7,246 bases of DNA, taken from positions 1-7,246 of the forward strand of contig JAJZHC010000065.1 in assembly GCA_021804705.1 (NCBI GenBank), read 5' to 3'. Made by a program: the position numbers and the translations under genes. Below the pieces are notes generated by a model. That model ran no database searches, had not been told where the DNA came from, and was given only the letters and a program-made list of their open reading frames with translations. Source of the stretch: Pseudomonadota bacterium (GTDB lineage Bacteria; Pseudomonadota; Gammaproteobacteria; Burkholderiales; Ferrovaceae). Shown in pieces: positions 1-6,672 of this stretch (position 1 is its first letter; each line of letters starts with the position of its first letter).

Positions 1-1272
1 CGCTATGGTGGCAATTACAGTGCCTTCGAAGATCTGCGCGCCGAACAGATGGCCTTGCAGCAAAGTGCTTACGCCAGGCAGCAGGAAAAAATTGCCCATC
101 TGCAAAAATTCATTGCCCGCTTCAAGGCCAAAGCCAGCAAGGCCAAACAGGCCCAGAGTCGGGTCAAGGCACTGGATCGCATGGAAAAGATCGCGCCCCT
201 GCTCTCTGAAGCCGACTTTACTTTCGAGTTCAAGGAACCATCCCATCTTCCCAACCCCATGCTGACCATGCACCAGGTCAGCTTTGGCTATCCGGCGCCC
301 GCAGATGCGCCTGCCGGAACCCCGCCCACGGTGATCGTGCGCGACGTCAGCAAGACCGTGCTGGCAGGGCAGCGTATCGGCATCCTGGGTGCCAATGGGC
401 AGGGCAAATCGACGGTGGTTAAAACTGTGGCGCGTGCGCTGATGCCTCTGGACGGCGAGATGACCGAAGGCAAGGGCCTCAACATCGGGTATTTTGCGCA
501 GCAGGAGATGGATGTGCTGCAACCCGCCGACACGCCCCTGGAACACATGATCCGCCTCGCCAAAGCGGTGAGCGCTGCTGGCAAGATCAGCGGTCAGAGT
601 ACGCGCGAGCAGGATTTGCGCACTTTTCTCGGCACCTTCAATTTTGGTGGCGACATGATCAAGCAGGCGGTGGGTTCCATGAGCGGTGGAGAAAAGGCAC
701 GTCTCGTGCTTTGCATGATCGTCTGGCAACGCCCCAATCTGCTGTTGCTGGACGAGCCCACCAATCACCTCGATCTCGCCACCCGCGAAGCACTCTCCAT
801 GGCGCTCAATGAGTTTGAGGGCACGGTGATGCTGGTCAGTCATGACCGCGCCCTGTTGCGGGCCGTGTGCGATGAATTCTGGATGGTCTCGCGTGGCGGG
901 GTGTCGCCCTTCGACGGGGACCTCGACGACTACCAGCGCTATTTGCTCGATGAAGCCAAACGTCAGCGCGAAGAAGCCAAAAGGCCTGCACCCGGCACGG
1001 CAGGGTCTGTGGCCGCTGTGCCAGCGGCAAACGCCACCCGGGCCGTCAAGGCGCTGCGCCGTGAGCTGGACAAGATCGAGGGCGAGATTGCAGCGCTCAA
1101 TGCCGAGCAGGACCAGTTGCAAAACCTGATGGCCGTGCCCCAATCCGCCGTCGAGATTGCCAGGATCGGCAAGCGCCTGAAAGCGGTTCAAGGCGACCTG
1201 GTCCCACTGGAAGAACGCTGGCTTGCCCTGAGCGAACAGATTGAAGCGGCGGGGGCGTCCGCAAACCTTTAA
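1..1272 (+). CDS. yheS: ABC-F family ATPase, YheS type (5' end cut off by the window)
   Basis: Soluble twin-ATPase ABC-F protein. The family binds the ribosomal E site and affects translation; it does not transport. The frame is open from base 1, so the first ATG seen (base 49) is internal, and the N-terminal ABC domain and true start lie outside. The visible 423 residues begin in the interdomain linker, a Lys/Arg/Gln-rich helical pair (about bases 30-190) typical of the P-site-tRNA-interaction segment. The second ABC domain follows: Walker A GANGQGKST (388-414), signature SGGEK (682-696), Walker B LLLLDEPTNHLDL (739-777) with catalytic Glu, and the H-switch SHDR (838-849). The C-terminus has an Ala/Pro-rich spacer, then a predicted coiled coil (about 1045-1260), as in YheS. 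All motifs are intact, so the ATPase half is presumably active. The linker (PNPML after the arm) and the PFDGDLDDYQ stretch fit YheS better than EttA or Uup. It ends in TAA, 48 bp before the next gene. Confidence 0.93.
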   Translation, partial: RYGGNYSAFEDLRAEQMALQQSAYARQQEKIAHLQKFIARFKAKASKAKQAQSRVKALDRMEKIAPLLSEADFTFEFKEPSHLPNPMLTMHQVSFGYPAPADAPAGTPPTVIVRDVSKTVLAGQRIGILGANGQGKSTVVKTVARALMPLDGEMTEGKGLNIGYFAQQEMDVLQPADTPLEHMIRLAKAVSAAGKISGQSTREQDLRTFLGTFNFGGDMIKQAVGSMSGGEKARLVLCMIVWQRPNLLLLDEPTNHLDLATREALSMALNEFEGTVMLVSHDRALLRAVCDEFWMVSRGGVSPFDGDLDDYQRYLLDEAKRQREEAKRPAPGTAGSVAAVPAANATRAVKALRRELDKIEGEIAALNAEQDQLQNLMAVPQSAVEIARIGKRLKAVQGDLVPLEERWLALSEQIEAAGASANL

Positions 1273-1284
1273 ACTGAAGATTTC

Positions 1285-1301
1285 GGCGCTCGATGAGCGC
1301 C
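1285..1301. repeat. Perfect 7-bp hairpin between yheS and the M50 protease gene
   Basis: GGCGCTC (1285-1291) and GAGCGCC (1295-1301) are exact reverse complements around a 3-nt GAT loop, 12 bp after the yheS stop. No T-run follows on either strand (the T7 at 1337-1343 is inside the next gene), so it is not a canonical intrinsic terminator. It could slow polymerase, stabilise the yheS 3' end or form near the next ribosome binding site (GAGG at 1312-1315). Function is inference. Confidence 0.45.
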
Positions 1302-1320
1302 TGACCGAACTGAGGTTGAC

Positions 1321-2040
1321 ATGGCCCGACAGCAGGTTTTTTTAGTCCGTATCCTGGGCATACCGGTGGGCCTGGATTATTCCTGGTTTCTGATTTTTGC
1401 GCTGCTGACTGCGCTACTGGCCAGTAGCTATTATCCTGCCGAATTTGATTCCTGGCCGCTGCCTCTGTATTGGTTCATGGGGGCACTCACCGCCCTGCTG
1501 TTTTTTGTCAGTGTCCTGCTGCACGAATTGGGGCATTCCGTGGTGGCATTGCTGTACGGCATTCGGGTGCGCAGCATCACCCTCCATGTGTTTGGTGGGG
1601 TTGCGGAAATCGTGGACGAGCCCCCCAGTGCTGCAGCCGAGTTTTTCGTGGCGATTGCCGGGCCCCTGGTGAGCTTTGCCCTGGCTGGCATCTTCCATGC
1701 GCTGCAACTGCCACTGGCATCGGTACAACCCCTGCTGGCCCTTGCCGAGTACCTGGCTTACATCAACTTGAGTCTCGCGCTGTTCAACCTCGTGCCGGGT
1801 TATCCGCTGGATGGAGGACGCGTGTTTCGCGCCCTGATGTGGGCCATTACCGGCGACATGGGGCGTGCCACGGTGATTGCGGCCTATGTGGGGCGGGGCT
1901 TTGCTTTCCTGTTCATCGCCCTGGGGGTCTGGCAGATATACACGGGTAATCTGGGTGGCGGCCTGTGGATTGTCTTTATCGGCTGGTTTCTTCATAACGA
2001 GGCACGCGCCGCCCTGCTGCACCAAGCGGCAAATCGTTAA
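1321..2040 (+). CDS. Site-2 protease family (M50) intramembrane zinc metalloprotease, short form
   Basis: Predicted intramembrane zinc protease of 239 residues. The zinc motif HELGH is at residues 68-72, and the distal motif N156-x-V-P-x-x-P-L-D164-G-G-R supplies the third ligand Asp. Hydrophobic segments lie at about 20-38, 47-66, 104-125, 137-156, 184-204 and 210-224, giving a polytopic inner-membrane protein. It resembles the compact SpoIVFB/Rip3-like group, but the C-terminal CBS pair common there is absent, and so is the PDZ domain of RseP; the chain ends soon after the last helix. The ATG at 1321 has a GAGG ribosome site 5 nt upstream and puts Met just before the first hydrophobic segment. 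It is first in a close-set + strand group with the EEP, DedA and Cls genes. The substrate is unknown; members cleave membrane-bound anti-sigma factors or other membrane proteins. Catalytic class is well supported, biological role is not. Confidence 0.93.
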   Translation: MARQQVFLVRILGIPVGLDYSWFLIFALLTALLASSYYPAEFDSWPLPLYWFMGALTALLFFVSVLLHELGHSVVALLYGIRVRSITLHVFGGVAEIVDEPPSAAAEFFVAIAGPLVSFALAGIFHALQLPLASVQPLLALAEYLAYINLSLALFNLVPGYPLDGGRVFRALMWAITGDMGRATVIAAYVGRGFAFLFIALGVWQIYTGNLGGGLWIVFIGWFLHNEARAALLHQAANR

Positions 2041-2049
2041 ACTGTGGGA

Positions 2050-2823
2050 ATGGCGCGCACCTACAAAATCCTCTTGAGCAACCTGGGTTATGCCCGCGGC
2101 ATCAGCGGGAAGTTTTCACACCATGTGCGCTATTTGCACCGTCATTTCTATTGCCCCCCCCGGATACAAAAGCAGGCCCTGAGCCAACTGAGTACGCTCA
2201 TCGGTCATGAAGATCCCGACCTGTGCTGTTTTGTTGAAATCGACAAGGGGTCCTTCACTTCTGGTGGATACAATCAGCTGCATGCGCTGATTGATGCCAA
2301 ATACCCCCATTTTGACATCGAGAACAAATATGGCCCCGCCAGCCAGCTGCGCTCATTTTTCGTAACACGCGGCAAAAGCAACGGATTCATCGCCAAGGAA
2401 AATTTTTCTCACGAGCGAATTTACTTTCGCCACGGCACCAAGCGTCTGGTGTACAAGATCCTCCTGGCACCCCGGCTGACCCTGTTTTTTTCCCACCTGT
2501 CGCTCAATAAATCGGTGCGGCGCGCGCAGCTCATCGAAGTGCGCGAACTCATGTGCAGCGTGTCAGGCGAGGCAGTTTTTCTTGGGGACTTCAACATCCT
2601 GTCCGGGCTCGCCGAGCTTTCCGTGCTGCTGGAACATTCAGATATCGTCCTGCTCAACCAGATAGACCTGCCCACCTTCACCTTCCACAAGCGCCAGCTG
2701 CTGCTGGATCTGTGCTTTTGTTCCGCAGGCATTGCCGCATCCTCACGTCTTAGCATCGTGCCCCAGGCCTATTCCGATCATGCTGCCCTGATTCTGGAAG
2801 TCACCGTGCCGGAGGGTTCATGA
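2050..2823 (+). CDS. Endonuclease/exonuclease/phosphatase (EEP) superfamily hydrolase
   Basis: Cytoplasmic metal-dependent phosphoesterase of 257 residues with the EEP fold. Visible active-site signatures: the N-terminal strand KILLSNLGY with Asn11, Glu63 in the CFVEID strand (metal ligand), His149 in FFSHLSLN, GDFN at 179-182 and the terminal SDH at 242-244. Spacing fits a complete, active enzyme. The superfamily includes nucleases, sphingomyelinases and phosphoinositide phosphatases, so the substrate cannot be read from the motifs. The neighbours (DedA and cardiolipin synthase), and the parallel with E. coli ybhP beside clsB, favour a lipid or lipid-headgroup role; this is inference. I prefer ATG 2050, 9 bp after the M50 stop. 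GTG 2044 is an in-frame alternative adding two residues. Neither has a clear ribosome site, so translation probably depends on coupling to the upstream gene. A C8 run (2154-2161) lies in codons for Cys-Pro-Pro-Arg without breaking the frame. The stop overlaps the next start as ATGA. Confidence 0.9.
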   Translation: MARTYKILLSNLGYARGISGKFSHHVRYLHRHFYCPPRIQKQALSQLSTLIGHEDPDLCCFVEIDKGSFTSGGYNQLHALIDAKYPHFDIENKYGPASQLRSFFVTRGKSNGFIAKENFSHERIYFRHGTKRLVYKILLAPRLTLFFSHLSLNKSVRRAQLIEVRELMCSVSGEAVFLGDFNILSGLAELSVLLEHSDIVLLNQIDLPTFTFHKRQLLLDLCFCSAGIAASSRLSIVPQAYSDHAALILEVTVPEGS

Positions 2824-3404
2824 CGGCCATGATCGCAGCGCTCGTCGCTTCTTACGGATACCTGGCCGTATTCGTGGGCACGCTGCTGGAAGGGGAAACC
2901 ATCCTGCTGGCGGCAGGCTACGCGGCACAGCGGGGCCTGCTCCACTGGCCCGCGGTGATTGCCATTGCCATTGTGGGGGGAACCATGGGAGACCAGCTCG
3001 CTTTCATGGTGGGGCGCTGGAAGGGCGCCGTCCTGATTGAGCGGTTTCCAAGCCTGGCGCATCGGGTGCCGCAAGTGCATCGCCTGCTCGAGCGGTATCA
3101 TGTAGCGCTGATTCTGATGATCCGCTTTCTCTATGGGCTGCGCATTGCAGGCCCGATCATCATGGGCACCACCAGCCTGCCGTTCTTCCGGTTTGCCGTA
3201 CTCAACTTCCTGGGCGCCGTGCTTTGGGCGCTCATCGTGTCGGGCGCTGGCTATTATTTCGGCGTGGCACTGGAGGCCTGGGTGGCTGACGTGGAGCATG
3301 TGGAGCTGTTTGTCCTTCTGGGCATCCTGCTGGCGGGCTTCATCGGGGCGCTCTGGCTGTACCTGCGCTCGGCACGCGACAAGGGCGATTCAAATGTTTC
3401 ATGA
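2820..3404 (+). CDS. DedA/VTT (SNARE-associated) family integral membrane protein
   Basis: Polytopic inner-membrane protein of 194 residues. DedA proteins are needed for envelope homeostasis, and some members move undecaprenyl phosphate or other lipids across the membrane. Family features seen here: the re-entrant-type segment GTLLEGE with Glu25, GGTMGDQLAFMVGR at 53-66 with Asp58, and the arginine-bearing motif RFLYGLRIAGPIIMG at 102-116 with Arg102 and Arg108. Later hydrophobic helices lie at about 123-150 and 161-183, and the tail is charged. Length is typical of the family. The ATG at 2820 overlaps the EEP stop by 4 bp and has a strong GGAGGG site at 2811-2816. The gene overlaps the following cardiolipin synthase start by 11 bp. 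Substrate is not determinable from sequence; the context suggests a phospholipid or lipid-carrier role. Confidence 0.93.
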   Translation: MTAMIAALVASYGYLAVFVGTLLEGETILLAAGYAAQRGLLHWPAVIAIAIVGGTMGDQLAFMVGRWKGAVLIERFPSLAHRVPQVHRLLERYHVALILMIRFLYGLRIAGPIIMGTTSLPFFRFAVLNFLGAVLWALIVSGAGYYFGVALEAWVADVEHVELFVLLGILLAGFIGALWLYLRSARDKGDSNVS

Positions 3405-4782
3405 TCTTCCCTATCCAATCCTGGCGCTGGAACATAGTGCGCTGGTGTTGGGCGGTTTGCTGGTCTATTTCCTGCTGACCAAAATCGGACAGCAGCGGCG
3501 ACCTCCCGCATCCGCCATCGCCTGGGTGATGGTCATCGGGCTTTTTCCTTATGTGGGTATTCCCCTGTTTCTGCTGTTTGGCCTACGCAAGTTTCCACGG
3601 CCGCGGCGCTTGCCGCGACAGCGGCTGGCACTAGGCGAACCGGAGCAACCCTTCTGGGCCACGCGTCTGCTGGCGGCCATGGGCATGCCCCCCATCTGCA
3701 GCAACCCGGAAATCCGGTTTCACGAGGATGGGGCGGCATCGAAGGCGGCGCTGCTGTCCTTGATTGAAGGAGCAGCTCAGCATGTTGCCCTATGCAGTTT
3801 CATCCTGGCGCCGGACGAGGTGGGTCGCGAAGTGGTGGCAGCACTGTCCCGTGCCGCGGCGCGCGGCGTGAAGGTGCGCGTATTACTCGATGCCGTGGGG
3901 GGGCTACAGAAATCGCGGCGTCATATCCCGCAGTTGCGTGCGGCGGGGGTGAGCGTACGCTGGTTCATGCCCTTGCTGCACAATCCCTTGAAGGGGCGCA
4001 GCAACCTGCGTAACCATCGCAAAATGGTCATTGCCGACGGCGCGCGCCTGTGGAGCGGCGGGCGCAATCTCGCTGCAGAATACTTCATCGACCGTCCCGG
4101 CTTCCCGGTCTGGGTGGATTTGAGTTTTGAGGTGCGCGGTCCCCTGGCGGCGCAGGCGATGGCACTGTTCGAGCGGGACTGGAAGATGCCCGATGGCATC
4201 GGTCAGGCCCCGAAAGAAATGGCAGCACCGGTCCCCGGCGCGACGGGGGGACGGGCACAACTCGTGCCCAGCGGCCCAGACCTTGCGGACGATACCTTCT
4301 ACGATCTGCTGCTGACCTCGGTGTATCAGGCCAGGCGGCGCATCGTTGCCGTTACCCCCTATTTCGTACCTGATGAAGCATTGCTCCTGGCTTTGTGCAT
4401 GGCCTGTCGGCGTGGCGTGGCGTTTACGCTGCTGGTGCCGCGGCGTTCCAATCATGCGCTGGCCGACCTGGCCCGTGCGCAGGCCCTGCGCGAGCTGGCT
4501 CATGCCGGTGCCGAGGTGATGCTCTATCCAGACATGGTTCATGCCAAGGCGGTTATCGTGGATGACGATCTGGCCCTGTGCGGTTCTGCCAATCTGGACG
4601 GGCGCAGCCTGTTCCTGAATTTCGAGCTGATGACCGCGTTTTACGGTGCCGCCGAACTGGAATGGCTGAGTGCCTGGGTGGCGCGGCACACAGCACGATC
4701 CAAACCCTACCAATCCCGGGCCCCATCGTGGCAGCGCGATATCGTGGAAGGCCTGGCGCGCACCGTGGCCTTCCAGCTGTAG
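3394..4782 (+). CDS. Cardiolipin synthase, phospholipase D superfamily (ClsA-like)
   Basis: Membrane enzyme of 462 residues predicted to join phosphatidylglycerol with another phospholipid to make cardiolipin. The N-terminus has two hydrophobic segments (about 11-29 and 41-63) forming a PLDc_N-type anchor ending in LFGLRK, as in ClsA. Two phospholipase D active-site motifs follow: H208-R-K210-MVIA-D215, within NHRK...GGRNLAAEY, and H383-A-K385-AVIV-D390, within HAK...GSANLDGRS. Both HKD triads are complete. Length is near that of E. coli ClsA (486). An in-frame ATG at 3133 would give 549 residues, but that extension is out-of-frame DedA coding sequence with no matching domain. ATG 3394 gives a normal PLDc_N start and has AAGGG about 8 nt upstream. 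The start lies inside the end of the DedA gene, which implies coupled translation. Other PLD-type transphosphatidylases remain possible because specificity is not visible; a ClsA-type enzyme is most likely. Confidence 0.92.
   Translation: MFHDLPYPILALEHSALVLGGLLVYFLLTKIGQQRRPPASAIAWVMVIGLFPYVGIPLFLLFGLRKFPRPRRLPRQRLALGEPEQPFWATRLLAAMGMPPICSNPEIRFHEDGAASKAALLSLIEGAAQHVALCSFILAPDEVGREVVAALSRAAARGVKVRVLLDAVGGLQKSRRHIPQLRAAGVSVRWFMPLLHNPLKGRSNLRNHRKMVIADGARLWSGGRNLAAEYFIDRPGFPVWVDLSFEVRGPLAAQAMALFERDWKMPDGIGQAPKEMAAPVPGATGGRAQLVPSGPDLADDTFYDLLLTSVYQARRRIVAVTPYFVPDEALLLALCMACRRGVAFTLLVPRRSNHALADLARAQALRELAHAGAEVMLYPDMVHAKAVIVDDDLALCGSANLDGRSLFLNFELMTAFYGAAELEWLSAWVARHTARSKPYQSRAPSWQRDIVEGLARTVAFQL
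4745..4775. repeat. 9-bp inverted repeat at the convergent cls/HD-GYP gene ends
   Basis: TGGAAGGCC (4745-4753) and GGCCTTCCA (4767-4775) are exact reverse complements separated by 13 nt. They lie in the last codons of the cardiolipin synthase gene, 20 bp before the HD-GYP stop on the other strand. No T-run follows in either direction. It could be a weak bidirectional pause or terminator at the convergent junction, or chance within coding sequence. Confidence 0.35.
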
Positions 4783-4791
4783 GACGACGGC

Positions 4792-6126
4792 CTAGCGCTG
4801 CAGGGCCACTTTCTTGAGCGCCTCAAAGCAGGTCCGGTCGATGGCGCTGTCAAGGTTTTTGGCCATGATGTCCAGGGTTTGCGGCACCGGAATGGCCCCG
4901 CGATAAGGACGCTCGGCGGTAATGGCGTCGAAAATGTCAGCGATGGTGATGATGCGGGTCTCCAGGGCAATTTCATCTGCCTTGAGACCCAGGGGGTAGC
5001 CCTGGCCATCGAGGCGCTCGTGATGCGCGCTGGATACTGCAGCCAGTTCCCTGAAAATACCGATGCGCCCCAGGATGGCGCCTGTGAACGCGGCGTGCTG
5101 TTTCACGGATGCCCATTCGCGGTCATCCAGCTTTCCGGGTTTGTCCAGAATGGCATTGCTCACGCCCAGCTTGCCCACGTCATGCAACAGGGCCCCACGT
5201 TTCAGCCAGCGACGGCGAGCTTCCGATACGCCCAGTTCCTGTGCCACCTGCTCCGTATAGAAGGCCACCCGCACGCTATGCCCCTGCGTGTAGGGACTTT
5301 TTGCATCCACGATTTGTCCGAATCCAGCAGCAATTTCATCCAGATAGTCCTCATCCAGCGGTGCCTCGTCATGCCCGGGTGCAAGATCGAAAACCGCCTG
5401 GTGCAATTCCGGAGCGTTCAGCATGGCCCAGAAATCAGACTGGTCTGCCAGCGACTCCAGCACGCTCACCAGTTCGGGGTCAAACCAGGTGCCGGCGCGA
5501 TGGCGTGCTTCGCGCAGGGCTTCCTCGGGTCCCGCAACGGTGTGGAATACGTCCACTACCTGGGAGAGCAGGGCAATGCGTGCATAGATGGGAATGGCAT
5601 CGCCAGACAGCCCGTCCGGACGGCCGGCTCCATCCCAATGCTCGTCGAGGGAGTGGATTCCAGAGGCGATCGCTTCGCTGAAACGCAGCTGGCGCGCAAT
5701 GTCCGCGCCGCGCTGACAACGCGTCTGGATCAGCTCCTGCGCCATCTCGTCGCCATGGCGCATCACATTGAGCAGCTTGCTGAAGCGGTCCGCGAGACCG
5801 GCTTGCAGGCCGGTATGGTTGAATACGAAGCTCAAGGCCTGCTTGAGGCTGCCGTCCAGCAGCTTGAAGTCTCGTTTGAAGCTGAGGTCGTCGGTGATGT
5901 AAAGTTCGCAGATGCGTGCAGCGTTGCTACTGCAGCCCAGATCCTTGAGCAGCAGGGTGTAATAGAGTTCCCATAGGGACGGCTCGGGTAACCCCACAAC
6001 CTTACCCAAGTGCATCCCGATCCAGCAGCAGCGCACGCAATGGCCTTCGGGTTGCCCTTCGGTCATGTCCAGCGCATGGCTCAAGGAGGCAATGAGTTCT
6101 GAGAGTCTGAGTCCGCCGAGGGGCAT
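4792..6126 (-). CDS. HD-GYP domain cyclic-di-GMP phosphodiesterase with an extra degenerate HD domain
   Basis: Predicted cytoplasmic protein of 444 residues with two HD-like halves. The C-terminal half (about 265-444) is a full HD-GYP domain: H283 in TQGH, HDVGK at 315-319, H344 in KQHAAFTG, HHERLDGQGYP at 368-378 and D397 in IADIFD. These are the metal ligands and the GYP motif of phosphodiesterases that degrade cyclic di-GMP. The N-terminal half (about 7-225) follows the same order but is eroded: H29, then KDLGC (61-65) where HDxGK is expected, HWDGAGRPDGL (163-172) with GRP for GYP, and SQVVDVF (189-194). It has lost the HD pair and is probably structural or sensory. No receiver domain or clear membrane anchor is seen. 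I chose ATG 6126 because homologous sequence begins just after it. An in-frame ATG at 6204 would add 26 mildly hydrophobic residues and overlap the divergent control region; neither has a good ribosome site. The gene is monocistronic and convergent with cls. Confidence 0.92.
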   Translation of the reverse strand: MPLGGLRLSELIASLSHALDMTEGQPEGHCVRCCWIGMHLGKVVGLPEPSLWELYYTLLLKDLGCSSNAARICELYITDDLSFKRDFKLLDGSLKQALSFVFNHTGLQAGLADRFSKLLNVMRHGDEMAQELIQTRCQRGADIARQLRFSEAIASGIHSLDEHWDGAGRPDGLSGDAIPIYARIALLSQVVDVFHTVAGPEEALREARHRAGTWFDPELVSVLESLADQSDFWAMLNAPELHQAVFDLAPGHDEAPLDEDYLDEIAAGFGQIVDAKSPYTQGHSVRVAFYTEQVAQELGVSEARRRWLKRGALLHDVGKLGVSNAILDKPGKLDDREWASVKQHAAFTGAILGRIGIFRELAAVSSAHHERLDGQGYPLGLKADEIALETRIITIADIFDAITAERPYRGAIPVPQTLDIMAKNLDSAIDRTCFEALKKVALQR

Positions 6127-6222
6127 AGGGCAATTCAGGGATTCAATGGTGACGAATATAACTGAAGCCAGGATCGCTGGTACACTTTTCCGTTGCAGGA
6201 CCATTTCATTTCGGGAGGCATT
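6127..6222. promoter_or_regulatory. Divergent promoter region between the HD-GYP gene and the cytochrome gene
   Basis: This 96-bp spacer must hold the start signals for both divergent genes, and it is more AT-rich than its surroundings. TATAAC (6157-6162) on the + strand matches five of six bases of a sigma-70 -10 box. TATATT on the - strand (6160-6155) does too, so the two candidates overlap. The -35 positions at normal spacing are poor (TTCAGG at 6134-6139 on +; GTACCA on -), which suggests activator dependence or other start sites. GGGAGG at 6213-6218 is the cytochrome ribosome binding site. Assigning promoters here is tentative. Confidence 0.35.
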
Positions 6223-6672
6223 ATGAAAACAATCCGTCCGTTGCTCCAGGAGTCGCGCGTCTTCGTGCTGGCCACTTCGCTATGCCTTGCGGTCTCGGTA
6301 CTTGCGGCACCCGTCACTGATCCGCAGCTGGAAAAGGTCGTTCAGCAAGGCAAGGAATTGTTTACTCACAACACGTTCAACGGCAATGGCCGGGTGTGCC
6401 AAACCTGCCATTTGAGCGGGGGCCTTGCTCCGGGCAAGCTTCCAGATGGCAAGGCCATTCCGAGCCTCGCCAATGCCGCAGCGGTGTTTCCGCTCTTCAA
6501 GCCACGCCAGGGCAAGGTGGTTACCTTGCCGGACCAGATCAGAAACTGCGTCGGGGGCGCGCTGGAGGGACAGGCACCGGCCTATGGCAGCGACGAACTG
6601 AATGCGCTGGTGGTTTACGTCACGTCGCTCTCCCAGGGCAAGGCCATCGACATGGGTGGAAAGCCCCAATGA
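6223..6672 (+). CDS. Periplasmic monoheme c-type cytochrome
   Basis: Secreted electron carrier or small redox subunit of 149 residues. A signal peptide is clear: basic residues K2, R5 and R12, a hydrophobic core at about 13-27, and a likely cut after A28 (VLA/A). One heme site, C59-Q-T-C62-H63, gives covalent heme c with His63 as proximal ligand. The only internal methionine, Met144 in IDMGGK, is the obvious distal-ligand candidate; Cys109 in QIRNCVGG is the only other mature cysteine. The pattern NGNGRVCQTCH, the PSLANAAAVFP block and the end segment GSDELNALVVYVTSLSQGK recall small class I cytochromes near the SoxX/TsdA-type domains of sulfur-oxidising proteobacteria. This is a resemblance from memory, and I do not assign a substrate. 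ATG 6223 has GGGAGG 4 nt upstream; an ATG at 6193 in frame would spoil the signal peptide and lacks a site. The stop overlaps trxC as ATGA. Confidence 0.9.
   Translation: MKTIRPLLQESRVFVLATSLCLAVSVLAAPVTDPQLEKVVQQGKELFTHNTFNGNGRVCQTCHLSGGLAPGKLPDGKAIPSLANAAAVFPLFKPRQGKVVTLPDQIRNCVGGALEGQAPAYGSDELNALVVYVTSLSQGKAIDMGGKPQ

Noticed and set aside
1337..1343. T7 run as the tail of a terminator after the 1285-1301 hairpin
   Set aside because: It lies 36 bases beyond the stem, inside codons of the M50 gene, too far for an intrinsic terminator.
1414..2025. A 203-codon open frame on the - strand opposite the M50 protease
   Set aside because: The + strand has HELGH and LDGG motifs and membrane helices; the antisense translation has no family features.
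3133..3393. N-terminal extension of the cardiolipin synthase to ATG 3133
   Set aside because: The added residues are DedA coding sequence read in another frame; the PLDc_N anchor begins right after ATG 3394.
3904..4713. A 269-codon open frame on the - strand opposite the cardiolipin synthase gene
   Set aside because: The + strand carries both HKD motifs; the antisense product is His/Gln/Arg-rich with no domain or ribosome site.
5797..5814. Inverted repeat ACCGGC/GCCGGT inside the HD-GYP gene
   Set aside because: Six-base arms with a 6-nt gap in GC-rich coding sequence are expected by chance.
4879..5976. A 365-codon open frame on the + strand opposite the HD-GYP gene
   Set aside because: It is fully antisense to a gene with intact catalytic motifs, has no recognisable domain, and long antisense frames are common at this GC content.
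6396..6668. N-terminal extension of trxC
   Set aside because: It is the cytochrome gene read out of frame; the zinc-finger start at ATG 6669 matches TrxC.
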